This document shows, piece by piece, positions 49,770 through 58,800 of a stretch of DNA of 64,000 nt. The DNA is taken from the IMG/VR virus record IMGVR_UViG_3300043466_003828, positions 1 to 64,000 of that record; one strand, 5' to 3'. The stretch comes from a virus. A model generated the notes under the pieces. The model saw nothing but the letters and a program-made list of their open reading frames with translations. It did no database searches and was not told where the DNA came from. Numbering within the stretch: position 1 is the first letter of the stretch; every line of letters starts with the position of its first letter. The translations under genes and the position numbers were made by a program.

Positions 49770-50140
49770 ACAATCATCAAAAAATTGTAGAACTAAACAA
49801 GATTTGGTATGATCTTATAACTTGCGAGTACCATAAGGACAGGGATTGTCATTTCTATATCATAACTGATTACCAGTATGGTGAGAAGGTTGTTTATACT
49901 GTTCAACACGTTGGGTATATTAATCATCGTTATGATGATACTGACTGGGAGACGATAGCAGAAGCTGAAATAGAACTTATTAAGGTTTTGTCTGAATGCA
50001 TATTAAATGAAGTTGAATGGTACTTAGAACATTACGGAGACCCAAATTGGGATCAGCATGCAAGATATAATAATAAAGAGCTTGAAAGTATAAAGCAAGC
50101 TGTACTTGATATAAAATCTAATGTAAAAGCAGAAAGGTAA
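49766..50140 (+). CDS. hypothetical protein, 124 residues
   Basis: Begins MNNHQKIVELNKIWYDLITC. Acidic, His- and Tyr-rich. Coupled to the phosphoesterase by a 4-nt overlap. No family recognised. Confidence 0.6.
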   Translation: MNNHQKIVELNKIWYDLITCEYHKDRDCHFYIITDYQYGEKVVYTVQHVGYINHRYDDTDWETIAEAEIELIKVLSECILNEVEWYLEHYGDPNWDQHARYNNKELESIKQAVLDIKSNVKAER

Positions 50141-50147
50141 ATAGTAT

Positions 50148-50417
50148 ATGGTCTTAAAAGATATTGTAAGGGAAGTCTCAGGGTCTATCATGTCCCTATG
50201 CTGCTTAATAGGTTCAATGCCTCAGATTTATAAAATCCTTAAGACAAAGCATTCAGCTGACCTTGCGCCAGCTTCTATTCTTATTTCTTTTACTTGTGCT
50301 GTGTCAGGTATGGTCTATATATTGACTGGCACATACTCTTTTTGGTTGTTTTTAAATTGTATAAATGGTGTAATATTATCAACAATCTTATTTTTCTGTT
50401 GGTACAAATACAAATAA
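50148..50417 (+). CDS. SemiSWEET / PQ-loop membrane transporter-like protein
   Basis: 89 residues, the usual SemiSWEET length. Three membrane spans (about 10-28, 42-60, 64-85). CLIGSMPQIYKILKTKHSAD (19-38) contains the P25-Q26 hinge and the following K-T-K-x-S-x-D/E pattern of the PQ-loop family. N70 and N73 in TM3 fit the substrate-site Asn. SemiSWEETs dimerise and move sugars down a gradient across the inner membrane. Start 7 nt after the previous stop. Confidence 0.78.
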   Translation: MVLKDIVREVSGSIMSLCCLIGSMPQIYKILKTKHSADLAPASILISFTCAVSGMVYILTGTYSFWLFLNCINGVILSTILFFCWYKYK

Positions 50418-50425
50418 ATAATAGT

Positions 50426-50629
50426 ATGCAACATAATGATATCCATGTTATTGGCCATGCTGCTATAGGCCTATTAGCATTTGGAATGCTTATGTTCTTC
50501 TGGATGATCTTGAAAGGAGTTAAGAAGGTAAAGAAGAAAGGTAGAAAAGCAGTGAAAAGAACTACTAGATTCGATTTATATCTGGAGGAACTAGAAAATT
50601 TTAAGAAAAACTGGTTTTATGATATTTAA
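50426..50629 (+). CDS. single-span membrane protein with basic tail, 67 residues
   Basis: ATG 50426 (MQHNDIHVIGHAAIGLLAFG) is preferred over an in-frame upstream start inside the SemiSWEET gene. One TM (about 12-32), then a very basic stretch (KGVKKVKKKGRKAVKR) and a charged C-terminus. Overlaps the next gene by 11 nt. Confidence 0.58.
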   Translation: MQHNDIHVIGHAAIGLLAFGMLMFFWMILKGVKKVKKKGRKAVKRTTRFDLYLEELENFKKNWFYDI

Positions 50630-50909
50630 AAATAAATTTATATACAAACTTATAATAATACTGTCTTTAGTGACACTTGGAACTTTAAGTGGCTATGAAA
50701 AGCCAGAATTTAAACTGATTGATTATCTTGATTCTTTCCATAATAGTGGAGATGTTATAGAGGACATGAATAGGTTGCAATCCAAGTATCATCTCAGGGT
50801 ATCCAAGAAGAGAGATTGGCAATTAGGTGGAATTATTATTAGAGACTTTAAGTTTCATGGGGGCAATCAACCTATTGTTACTCAGACTGGATTAATGTTT
50901 GCATTTTAA
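50619..50909 (+). CDS. putative exported or membrane-anchored protein, 96 residues
   Basis: Basic start followed by a hydrophobic stretch (LIIILSLVTLGTLSGYE, about 11-27) that could be a signal peptide or anchor. The remainder is soluble-looking (DSFHNSGDVIEDMNRLQSKY). With its two neighbours it forms a three-gene membrane set. Function unknown. Confidence 0.58.
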   Translation: MIFKNKFIYKLIIILSLVTLGTLSGYEKPEFKLIDYLDSFHNSGDVIEDMNRLQSKYHLRVSKKRDWQLGGIIIRDFKFHGGNQPIVTQTGLMFAF

Positions 50910-50911
50910 TC

Positions 50912-50940
50912 TTGACAGGTTTACCATATATTTATACCAT
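50912..50940 (+). promoter_or_regulatory. sigma-70-type promoter that sets the start at 50947
   Basis: TTGACA (50912-50917), 17-nt spacer, TACCAT (50935-50940), exactly 6 nt to ATG 50947. It begins 2 nt after the upstream stop. Confidence 0.8.
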
Positions 50941-50946
50941 ATTGGT

Positions 50947-51342
50947 ATGTACAATTGGTTTAACTATTCTAGAGTGAAGAAGCAACTTGAGAGTCAACTG
51001 GCTGAAAATGCGGCTCTTAGAGAAGAAAATAAAAATCTAGAAGATATCCTCAAGTCTATTGAGCAGGATGGAACAGAAGAGCATAATAATGCAATAAAGC
51101 TTAGGCAGGAGAATGCAAAGCTTAAGGATGAGATTGCTAAGTGGGAAAAGTCTTGGGAAGAAGCAGCATCTGATTTAGCTTTGAGAGTAATAAAGCTCGA
51201 AAAACAAATAGAAGAGCTTAAAATTGTAAATATAACTAATCCATATAGTGCTATGAAACCTGATGGTACACTTAAAGCTATTAATTGTGTAGGACATATA
51301 CCTACAAATGGGTATGTGCCATCAAATCAAGATGCATTTTAA
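50947..51342 (+). CDS. coiled-coil protein, 131 residues
   Basis: ATG 50947 (MYNWFNYSRVKKQLESQLAE) is chosen because an in-frame ATG at 50899 lies upstream of the promoter and inside the previous gene. Residues 10-90 form a long coiled coil (NAALREENKNLEDILKSIEQ, EKSWEEAASDLALRVIKLEK). The C-terminus is Pro/Gly-rich. Possibly a structural adaptor. No family recognised. Confidence 0.62.
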   Translation: MYNWFNYSRVKKQLESQLAENAALREENKNLEDILKSIEQDGTEEHNNAIKLRQENAKLKDEIAKWEKSWEEAASDLALRVIKLEKQIEELKIVNITNPYSAMKPDGTLKAINCVGHIPTNGYVPSNQDAF

Positions 51343-51348
51343 AATATT

Positions 51349-51579
51349 ATGCCTAAAGCCACAATACAATATAATCTCCCAGAGGAGCAAAGTGAATTTG
51401 ATCTAGCAAATAATGCTTCGAAGTATTATTCTGTTCTATGGGACTTGGATCAATATCTTAGAAACTTTGTCAAGTATCCATCTGATAGAGAAGATCCAAT
51501 TCTTACTGATACTATGGCTAAGGTAAGAGGTGAGCTTTGGAGACTCATGAATGAACACAACCTAAATTTAGACCAATGA
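51349..51579 (+). CDS. conserved phage hypothetical protein, 76 residues
   Basis: MPKATIQYNLPEEQSEFDLA is a sequence type seen in many short uncharacterised phage proteins, with LWDLDQYLRN in the middle. Overlaps the next gene by 4 nt. Function unknown. Confidence 0.65.
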   Translation: MPKATIQYNLPEEQSEFDLANNASKYYSVLWDLDQYLRNFVKYPSDREDPILTDTMAKVRGELWRLMNEHNLNLDQ

Positions 51580-51785
51580 AACCAGAATGGGAATTTAGAA
51601 ATGATAGTGAAGGTAATCTTGACGAGATTGTTGCAGAAGATGTCCAGTTCTTCCATCTAGAAAGAATGGATAATGGCCATTGGTGGCTTGGCGTAACTCT
51701 TCAAGATGGTTCTAGGATTTCGGCCAATCTTATTTCAGATCTTAATAAAAGAATTAATTGTGTAGCACATAAAGAAGAACCTTAA
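51576..51785 (+). CDS. hypothetical protein, 69 residues
   Basis: Begins MKPEWEFRNDSEGNLDEIVA. Small, acidic, beta-rich in appearance (HWWLGVTLQDGSRISANLIS). Coupled to the gene before it. No family recognised. Confidence 0.6.
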   Translation: MKPEWEFRNDSEGNLDEIVAEDVQFFHLERMDNGHWWLGVTLQDGSRISANLISDLNKRINCVAHKEEP

Positions 51786-51797
51786 AATGTTTGAAAA

Positions 51798-51826
51798 TTG
51801 ACACCTCCTCCTAAAAGATATAGAAT
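51798..51826 (+). promoter_or_regulatory. CCTCCTCCTAAA-type promoter, copy 2
   Basis: TTGACA (51798-51803), 17-nt spacer CCTCCTCCTAAAAGATA, TAGAAT (51821-51826), exactly 6 nt (AAGATT) to ATG 51833. Differs from the copy at 45201 by only two spacer positions. Confidence 0.82.
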
Positions 51827-51832
51827 AAGATT

Positions 51833-52183
51833 ATGAATAAAGAACTTTTTGAAGAAATTATCCTAAAGCTTCAGCTAATGCATGAAAAGGGTCGAAAGCT
51901 CTATGAACTTGGAATTGATCTGCTGGAATATACAGAATCATATGAAAGGATTATTGATGTCCTTTTGAAAGCTCATTTCAATGATGATCAGATTGGATGG
52001 ATTGATTGGTATCTTTATGAAAGACCATCTTTGACAGAGAGAGGAAAGTCAAACAAAGCTTATAAGACAGTTGGGAAGAAGAAAGTAGAAATCTGTCACA
52101 CTATTGATTCTTTGTGGGAGACTATTCAGGAATATACCCCTCAAGCAGAATGGGATAAAAGGTGGCCGGGTAGAAACAAATGA
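51833..52183 (+). CDS. hypothetical protein, 116 residues
   Basis: MNKELFEEIILKLQLMHEKG at the start, helical and acidic, with a basic middle (ERGKSNKAYKTVGKKK). Own promoter shared in sequence with the gene at 45236, although the two proteins are not alike. TGA overlaps the next ATG. Confidence 0.62.
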   Translation: MNKELFEEIILKLQLMHEKGRKLYELGIDLLEYTESYERIIDVLLKAHFNDDQIGWIDWYLYERPSLTERGKSNKAYKTVGKKKVEICHTIDSLWETIQEYTPQAEWDKRWPGRNK

Positions 52184-52299
52184 TTAAAGCTTTAACAACT
52201 TGTATAATCCTAGTATGCTTTTGTATACTTGAAGGTTGGTTTACATCTAATCTTATAAAGGTTCTTGCTTATAACGAAGTTATTCTAAATGACAATTAA
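52180..52299 (+). CDS. small hydrophobic protein, 39 residues
   Basis: ATG 52180 overlaps the upstream TGA; TAA is at 52297-52299. MIKALTTCIILVCFCILEGW is a single hydrophobic segment with three Cys, then a short polar tail. It could be membrane-anchored. Overlaps the APS-kinase start by 11 nt. Confidence 0.52.
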   Translation: MIKALTTCIILVCFCILEGWFTSNLIKVLAYNEVILNDN

Positions 52300-52843
52300 A
52301 CCTACAGTAATTTGGTTAACAGGCCTATCTGGTTCTGGAAAGACTTCCATTGCCGAGGCCCTTAACAATAAGCTTAAAGCGAATGGAATTAGATCAGGAG
52401 TAGCAGATAGTGATACTCTAAGACTTGATACTAAAACACTTGTTGGGTTTGATATAGAAGGCAGATGGGTAGCTGTTAATAGAATGATCTATGCTGTTAA
52501 GAATATGATTGAATTCCAAAAGGCAGAAGTTGTTATTGTTGCTAGTATTTCTCCTCTTATAGAGATGAGAAAACAAGCTAGGCATATTCTTACAAATTAT
52601 TCAAACGCTAATTTTATTGAAGTATTCGTTGATACGTCTATTGAGATTTGTGAACAAAGAGATGTTAAAGGTCTCTATAAAAAATTTCGAGATGGTCTGA
52701 TTAAAAATATGTCTGGAATTGATTCTCCATATGAAGCAGATGCAAATGTAGAAGTTTGGCTTCCATATAAAAATCCATATACTGGAGAATTGACAGTTGA
52801 CAACGCCGTAAAGATTATTTACAATGCTATTTATCAATTATGA
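52289..52843 (+). CDS. cysC: adenylylsulfate (APS) kinase-like protein
   Basis: 184 residues. P-loop GLSGSGKT (12-19), then DSDTLRLD (about 40-47) and RMIYAVKNM where APS kinases bind substrate, and EVFVDTSIEICEQRDVKGLY, KNMSGIDSPYE at the C-terminus, all in CysC order. Makes PAPS from APS and ATP, for sulfation or sulfur assimilation. The R-E-N helix is diverged, so a related nucleotide or sugar substrate is possible. Coupled to the next gene by a 4-nt overlap. Confidence 0.8.
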   Translation: MTIKPTVIWLTGLSGSGKTSIAEALNNKLKANGIRSGVADSDTLRLDTKTLVGFDIEGRWVAVNRMIYAVKNMIEFQKAEVVIVASISPLIEMRKQARHILTNYSNANFIEVFVDTSIEICEQRDVKGLYKKFRDGLIKNMSGIDSPYEADANVEVWLPYKNPYTGELTVDNAVKIIYNAIYQL

Positions 52844-53214
52844 TAAAGAAAGTATTACAACCAACTAACGACGCTTTCGTTCAGTTTACCGAAGAAGAAC
52901 TTGAGTCTATTGGCGCAGGACCGGGCACAAAGTTTAGTGTTAAACTTCATGATGATGGGTCTGTTGAGCTTCGACCTTATGTAAAAATGGAAGTTGACAT
53001 TGAGAACTGGTCTAGAGAAGTCCTTGAACTAATAATTAAAGAATCATGCGAACGAGATGTTTCAGTGAATGATGTTATTATTGATTTTATAAAAGAATCA
53101 ATTAATAAAGAAGATATTAGTGCAGAAAACAAGGAAATTTTTGAGGGCAATTTACAGGCCGCATCGTTGGATCCAAATTTCACAAATCAAGACACCAGCG
53201 TTGTTAAATATTAA
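52840..53214 (+). CDS. putative AbrB/RHH-like regulatory protein, 124 residues
   Basis: Residues 1-50 (VLQPTNDAFVQFTEEELESI, then GAGPGTKFSVK) resemble a swapped-hairpin AbrB/MazE-type beta domain. Residues 55-95 (SREVLELIIKESCERDVSVN) resemble a ribbon-helix-helix or helical dimerisation segment. It could regulate transcription. Homologues appear in large phages but without a known role, as far as I can recall. Confidence 0.5.
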   Translation: MIKKVLQPTNDAFVQFTEEELESIGAGPGTKFSVKLHDDGSVELRPYVKMEVDIENWSREVLELIIKESCERDVSVNDVIIDFIKESINKEDISAENKEIFEGNLQAASLDPNFTNQDTSVVKY

Positions 53215-53229
53215 TTATTAAATAATTTT

Positions 53230-53820
53230 GTGAACGACAAGCTAAGGAAAGAAACGGTTTTAGTATTGAACCGCAATTGGCAAGCTATTCATGTTAAAAG
53301 CCCTACCGAGGCGATTACAATGATGTACGCTGAAAACGCCACTGGTCTTGACATAAGAGGAGAAGACAATATGGTTCCATTAAAATGGGCGGATTGGATT
53401 CAATTACCCATTGAAAACGAAACGGACGACTATATTCAAAGTATTCGTGGCAATATTAAAATACCAAAGGTAATTGTTCTTTGTCATTATAATTTAGTTC
53501 CTAGAAAGCGGCCAAAATTTTCCGCTAAAGCCATATGGGAAAGAGACATGGGAACTTGCCAGTATACTGGGCAAAAGTTAATCCCAAATGATGCAAATAT
53601 TGACCATGTAATTCCAAAATCTCGTGGCGGAAAAACCGATTGGTCTAACTGTGTACTCACGCATAAAGATATTAATGCAAAAAAAGCAGACAGGACGCCA
53701 GAAGAAGCTGGGCTACGCTTGATCAAGCGGCCACAAGATCCTAAAGAATTACCCTCTACTTTTTATATTAAAAATAAACACAAGGTTAAAGAATGGGAAC
53801 TATTCTTAAATTGGAATTGA
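53230..53820 (+). CDS. HNH endonuclease
   Basis: 196 residues from a GTG start. Residues 1-90 form the N-terminal domain typical of bacterial HNH family proteins (LVLNRNWQAIHVKSPTEAIT). C110 with N124-I-D125-H126-V-I-P-K, N140 and N149 give the His-Asn-His-type metal finger. May be a homing, repair or packaging-associated nuclease. Its stop TGA (53818-53820) is embedded in the next TTGACA. Confidence 0.82.
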   Translation: MNDKLRKETVLVLNRNWQAIHVKSPTEAITMMYAENATGLDIRGEDNMVPLKWADWIQLPIENETDDYIQSIRGNIKIPKVIVLCHYNLVPRKRPKFSAKAIWERDMGTCQYTGQKLIPNDANIDHVIPKSRGGKTDWSNCVLTHKDINAKKADRTPEEAGLRLIKRPQDPKELPSTFYIKNKHKVKEWELFLNWN

Positions 53821-53845
53821 CATACAATACATATACTGTTATCAT
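53817..53845 (+). promoter_or_regulatory. sigma-70-type promoter (extended -10)
   Basis: TTGACA (53817-53822), 17-nt spacer, TATCAT (53840-53845) preceded by TGT, exactly 6 nt to ATG 53852. Confidence 0.82.
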
Positions 53846-53851
53846 ATATTT

Positions 53852-54601
53852 ATGAATGCGAAAATTATTAAAACCCTAACTAAAAGATTAGAGGGCTCAA
53901 AAATCTTACCCTATATAAAGGTTAATAGTGTGGATGATTATTTTAATTTGCCAAGTTCAGAACGCGAAAGGTGGGGTCTTTATAGACGGCCATTTGCATT
54001 GCCATGTGAATGGCTAGAAACTCGAATGGGCAAAAAGAGCGGCGACCTAAAGCCAGAGAAGAGGGGCTGGGCTTCTTGGCGTGAACAAATTAAGCGCGAA
54101 TATCCTGTTCAGTGGTTCCTACGTGAATGGTGTTTTAGTTACGAAAATCCAATCTATGCCTTTATTAAAGGCGTATACTTTGATTATACGGAAAAGAAAT
54201 ATGCAATAAAGCGTTTTATTAAACCTTTTTATCCACGCTTTCGCAAGTCAATGCCACGGCATAAATATATTGATGTATGCGAAGCTCTGAAGAGAGTCAA
54301 TTTTGCACTTATTTTAGATTTTTGGCACGATGAAATGAGTAGTGGAACTGTTGACTGGGAAGATAACGCCCAGCATAAAAATTTCTATAAGCGGGTAGAG
54401 GCACTAGTTAAATATATTGAAGTTGAACGTCCTGCACTAGAAAAGAAGGCCGACGACGCGCTCACGTTAGCGACCAATAAAAAGACTGGAACATATGAAC
54501 AACGTTATTCAAAATACAATGCAATAGAAGCAAAGATTGCACAAAAAGATACGGATCTTTTAGTATGGGCTATGCAAAATCGTGAGATGTTTTGGACGTA
54601 A
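53852..54601 (+). CDS. conserved phage hypothetical protein, 249 residues
   Basis: Basic, Trp- and Arg-rich (RERWGLYRRPFALPCEWLET, WASWREQIKREYPVQWFLRE). Helical C-terminal half. The basic patch suggests nucleic-acid contact. It follows the HNH gene with its own promoter and precedes the next gene by 4 nt. No confident family. Confidence 0.6.
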   Translation: MNAKIIKTLTKRLEGSKILPYIKVNSVDDYFNLPSSERERWGLYRRPFALPCEWLETRMGKKSGDLKPEKRGWASWREQIKREYPVQWFLREWCFSYENPIYAFIKGVYFDYTEKKYAIKRFIKPFYPRFRKSMPRHKYIDVCEALKRVNFALILDFWHDEMSSGTVDWEDNAQHKNFYKRVEALVKYIEVERPALEKKADDALTLATNKKTGTYEQRYSKYNAIEAKIAQKDTDLLVWAMQNREMFWT

Positions 54602-54605
54602 TACC

Positions 54606-55619
54606 ATGAGTAATGTTCTATTAATAGAAAGTTGCGAAAAAAAGACTATAGAAGAAAACTTTTCTAATACTTCCATAGTACATGTAAGAAATTCGCTAAT
54701 CTTGAAGAAAGAACTTGGCTATGAGCTAGTTACACATATGTCACAAATTCCCAATGCCCTAGAGAAACAATGGGATCATATCGTTTGTTGCTATGCCTCC
54801 CCTTATATGAAATATAAAGCATACATGGATATTATTGATAATAATCCTAATGCAAAACTGTGGTTTCTAGTAAATGATTACGATTTAGAGGATAATGTAT
54901 TATTGCGAAATGTGGTAAAGAAATACCATAAAAAGTATAATGTTATTTGTAATACCGAAAGATCTGGATACCGCCATTGGATTTTGGGCAAGAAGCTTGA
55001 AGAAAAAAAGTTGAATGATTGGATTGATGAGTGGCACGTTGCAAATTTAAATTGTTTAATTTTTAATTATAAAAACAATATCGAACAGCCTTTAGCAAAT
55101 AAAAGTAATTGTATATATTTTGGAACGCCTAGAAAGCATAGGTATAAGGACATGGTGGCCTTTAATGGCATCGAAGATTACTACATATCCTCTTCGGCAA
55201 AAAACCAGCTAAAATACACAAACGCCGGGATTGAGGCTCAGTATATAGATAAACTCGACTGGACTACTGGCAATGAAACCTTGAATGAATATAAATACTC
55301 AATATATTTTGAAGACGTTCATACGCATAATGTATATTCCGGATTAGCGAATAGGTTCTACGAATGCCTAATGTGTGATGTGGTTTTGTTTTTTGACGCT
55401 AAATGCGAAAAAACAGTTCAGAAAGCAAGAGATCACGGCTATAAAATTAGCGATTTTCTACTAGTCAAAGATGCCAAAGATTTAAATTCTAAAATGCAAT
55501 TAATGAATAAAAATCACGAGATGTATTTAGAAGTACTCGGCGCGCAAAGAGAGAATATAGACGTTGCCCTAGTAGATAGGAACATCTGTTTGGATAAAAT
55601 TAATACTATTCTTTCCTAA
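54606..55619 (+). CDS. glycosyltransferase-like protein (GT-B fold suspected)
   Basis: 337 residues from ATG 54606 (an earlier in-frame ATG at 54582 lies inside the previous gene). YSIYFEDVHTHNVYSGLANR followed by FYECLMCDVVLFFD resembles the donor-binding part of GT-B enzymes, and a central IYFGTPRKHRYKDM segment is plausible as a linker. Phage proteins of this type include base or virion glycosyltransferases. The match is weak, so the donor and acceptor are unknown. Confidence 0.5.
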   Translation: MSNVLLIESCEKKTIEENFSNTSIVHVRNSLILKKELGYELVTHMSQIPNALEKQWDHIVCCYASPYMKYKAYMDIIDNNPNAKLWFLVNDYDLEDNVLLRNVVKKYHKKYNVICNTERSGYRHWILGKKLEEKKLNDWIDEWHVANLNCLIFNYKNNIEQPLANKSNCIYFGTPRKHRYKDMVAFNGIEDYYISSSAKNQLKYTNAGIEAQYIDKLDWTTGNETLNEYKYSIYFEDVHTHNVYSGLANRFYECLMCDVVLFFDAKCEKTVQKARDHGYKISDFLLVKDAKDLNSKMQLMNKNHEMYLEVLGAQRENIDVALVDRNICLDKINTILS

Positions 55620-55626
55620 AGCGTGT

Positions 55627-55866
55627 TTAGTATAACTTGTTTTTAATAAAATTTACTGCTTCAATAAAATTAATAATTTTAGAATCGGAAATGCGATTTT
55701 CATTAATCTTATTTACTAAAGTAATATCACCTAGTGGATCTAAATAAAAACTTAAATGAAATGCATTTTCTGAAAAGTTAATTGTAATTTCTTGTTTTTT
55801 AAATAAATTTGTACCAATTTCCTCGAACCCTAGTGATATTATATAATTATAAATAATTTCGTTCAT
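55627..55866 (-). CDS. hypothetical protein, 79 residues
   Basis: Last gene of the minus-strand virion operon, 8 nt after the 1284-residue protein. MNEIIYNYIISLGFEEIGTN opens a small alpha/beta protein. It may be a chaperone for the large fibre protein, as small genes downstream of fibres often are. No family recognised. Confidence 0.52.
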   Translation of the reverse strand: MNEIIYNYIISLGFEEIGTNLFKKQEITINFSENAFHLSFYLDPLGDITLVNKINENRISDSKIINFIEAVNFIKNKLY

Positions 55867-55874
55867 AAACTTGA

Positions 55875-58800
55875 TTACACTCCAAATCCTTTAAAATTCT
55901 TATCTAAATTTCCGCTATAATCCATTGCGGCAGTTGAGCATCTAAAATCTGGATGACGAAGATTTGAAAATAGTCCATGAAAATAAATTCGGTCGTTATT
56001 AAACGAGGCGTCGTAAACAAACATATTTGCAGAACTTGATGATGTACCAAGCTCTTGATTATTCTGGAATGCAAATGTTTGGTTATCTATCACAAAATCA
56101 TAATTAGTAAGATTATTTCCAGTTATTTTATCTTTTAAAGTAATAAAAGAATTTTGTGGAGAGGGCGAATTCATATGCCTATATTCCAACATGTCACCAA
56201 ACTCCCCCACAGTTATTAACTCATCTCCATATGTCTTTATGTCCCATATTTGACCGGGGAACTGGTCTCCAAAACCAAATGGTGGACGTTCTCTAAATAC
56301 GCTATTTGGGCCAGCCCCCCCATAATTTCTAATTATATTACCACTTGTTAAACCTACTAAAAATACGCCTCTAGGACTATTACTATCTCCAGAACCTCCT
56401 ACTGATACAAGGTCTCCTCCTACAAATAAACCACTTGGATGAAGATGTAAAGCTGTAATTCCGTCAGTACCAAGAACATTTCTAGTATTATACCAATAAG
56501 AAGTATTTACAGTATATCCAGAGAAAGGTCTGAATGTTGTTAAGTGTGCAGCTGTATTTGTATCAAATGCAGCTACTCCTACATATGCACTAACTGGCGC
56601 CGCTCCAAATTGTGATGTTGTTCCAGCTGTGTATATAGTATTTCCAGTAATAGCCATTTTTCTTAACACTCCATTAAGAATGCTTGGATTATATGACTCT
56701 AAAGCACCGCCAGAAGCCGCCGAAACGTCAAATCTGCAAATTCTGTTTCTACTCAAACCACTTACCGTAGTGAAGTCACCACAAGCAAACATCTTATTAC
56801 CACTAAACTGTAAATCCCAAACATCAGCATTCATATTTGGGTTCCAGCTATCTAACGTATTATCATTAAGATTAATTCTAGCAATTCTATTCCTTGCTGT
56901 TCCAAGTACAGATGTAAATGTTCCGCCAATATAAAGAAAATTATCTCTTCTTTTTATTGCAAAAACACTATTATTAACATTATAATCAATCCCTGAAATT
57001 CTCTGGTTATTTAAATCAAACCATGCCACTCTATTTCTTGTAACTGTTGACTCATTACTTGTTGTCGGAGACATATTTTGAACAAGTGTAAATTGTCCAC
57101 CGATATACATAAATCCAGATTCCAAGAAACTAGACAATATACCGCCATTCCGAGTACAACGTGGCGCTCCATTATTAATATTACCAGTAATAAGATTTCC
57201 AGAATCTAAGTTATAAGCAAGTTGATTTGCATAAGGCCTAAAATTTTCATTTCCAACTGATATACCCAAACTATTAAATGTTCCGTTGATATATGCATTA
57301 TTATTATATATTTCTATAGTTCTACCAGCGCCTACCTGATTAAGCATTAAACTCAAAACAGGGGTATCTAAAAGAGTGCCACTTTGAATACTGAACATCG
57401 CCATGCCGCCCCTTCTTTCTCCAGCATGCGCAAAACTTCCACAAACTAAAACTCCAGATGGGGTTACCCTGATATTTGTAGGTTCTCTAGGTAATTTTGG
57501 ATCCCATGCTAATAATCCAGTGTTATTTAAATTAATTGCCGCGCCGAAGTTTCTTTCTTGACCCAAGACTCTTCTAAATGCCCCACCTATATACAATGTA
57601 TTAGTACTTGTATCAATATCCATTGCCTTAACTTCACGATCAAGGTTTAAATTAAAATTTGTAATTGCATTATTTTGCAAGTCTAAACAGAATAATCCAT
57701 TTCTAATCAAACCGCTTACTGTACCAAAAGTGCCACCAACATAGAGTCTGTCATTCTGTCTGCGCATGCACGAAATAACGGAATTAGAACTTGGCCCGGT
57801 TTTATTAGAATTAAAGCCAAAATTTTGAACTATTTCAAAATTTGTTCCATATCTCACTTGATTAGTATTTATATCAATACCAGCAAAAGACCTAATTCTA
57901 TTTGGAACCGAACCAGAAACAAAATTTCCACCCATAAATAGAACATTACCGCTTTTTTCTAAACATAAAATGTCGGTGTTAACGCCAAGATCAACATTGA
58001 AATTTGTAGTTAACCCACCAGTTCTCAAGTCTACAATCGCCACAGAATTTCTAATACCCGTAGTAAGTGTTGGCGAGTTTAGGCTATTGAATCTACCACC
58101 AATTGCCAAAGTATTATCTCCAGTATCTAAGTGCATAGACCAAATCCCCTGCGCAAGATTATTTGACGAATAATTACTTGTTGGCGCGCTAACCATTTGA
58201 ATATTTGGATTCCAGTCTAGAATTCTATTTGTATTCAGATCTACAGCAAAAGCATTATTTCTTTTTATTTTTTCAATAAATCCACCATGACTTCTTCCAA
58301 AAATTAGCATGTTATTACCACGTTTTTGATAAGAATCAAATAAAAATCCATTACTTCCATGATAGTAACTATTACCACCACAACCTTGACTTAATCCAGT
58401 GTGTATTGTCAGACCACTCACATTGTCTATAATGTAAGGTGGATTTACAGGATTATGATCATTTGCTATTAATGTTGGATTTGATGTTGAGTTATTAACT
58501 CTATATGTCCAAAGTCTGGACTGGTCAACCCTCAAATCCACAATAACCTTATTTCCAAACTCATTTACATATCCGCACAACACCTGAGGTAAAATGGAAT
58601 TTGGCCTGAATCCAGTCATTATTATTCCATTTTCATAACCAACTCTACATAAAAATTGGTAATTGCCACCAGTTCCGCCTACGTTTGTAAAATCTCCACC
58701 AATGTAAAGGCCGCTTACACCGGTATTCATTGATCTAACAATTCCATTTAAGTTAGGATTAAATGGTAATAAAGTCATATCCGGAAATGTAACTGCGGCA

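Noticed and set aside
50899-50946. Upstream extension of the coiled-coil protein from ATG 50899
   Set aside because: It would overlap the previous gene and include the promoter at 50912-50940. The 6-nt rule places the start at 50947.
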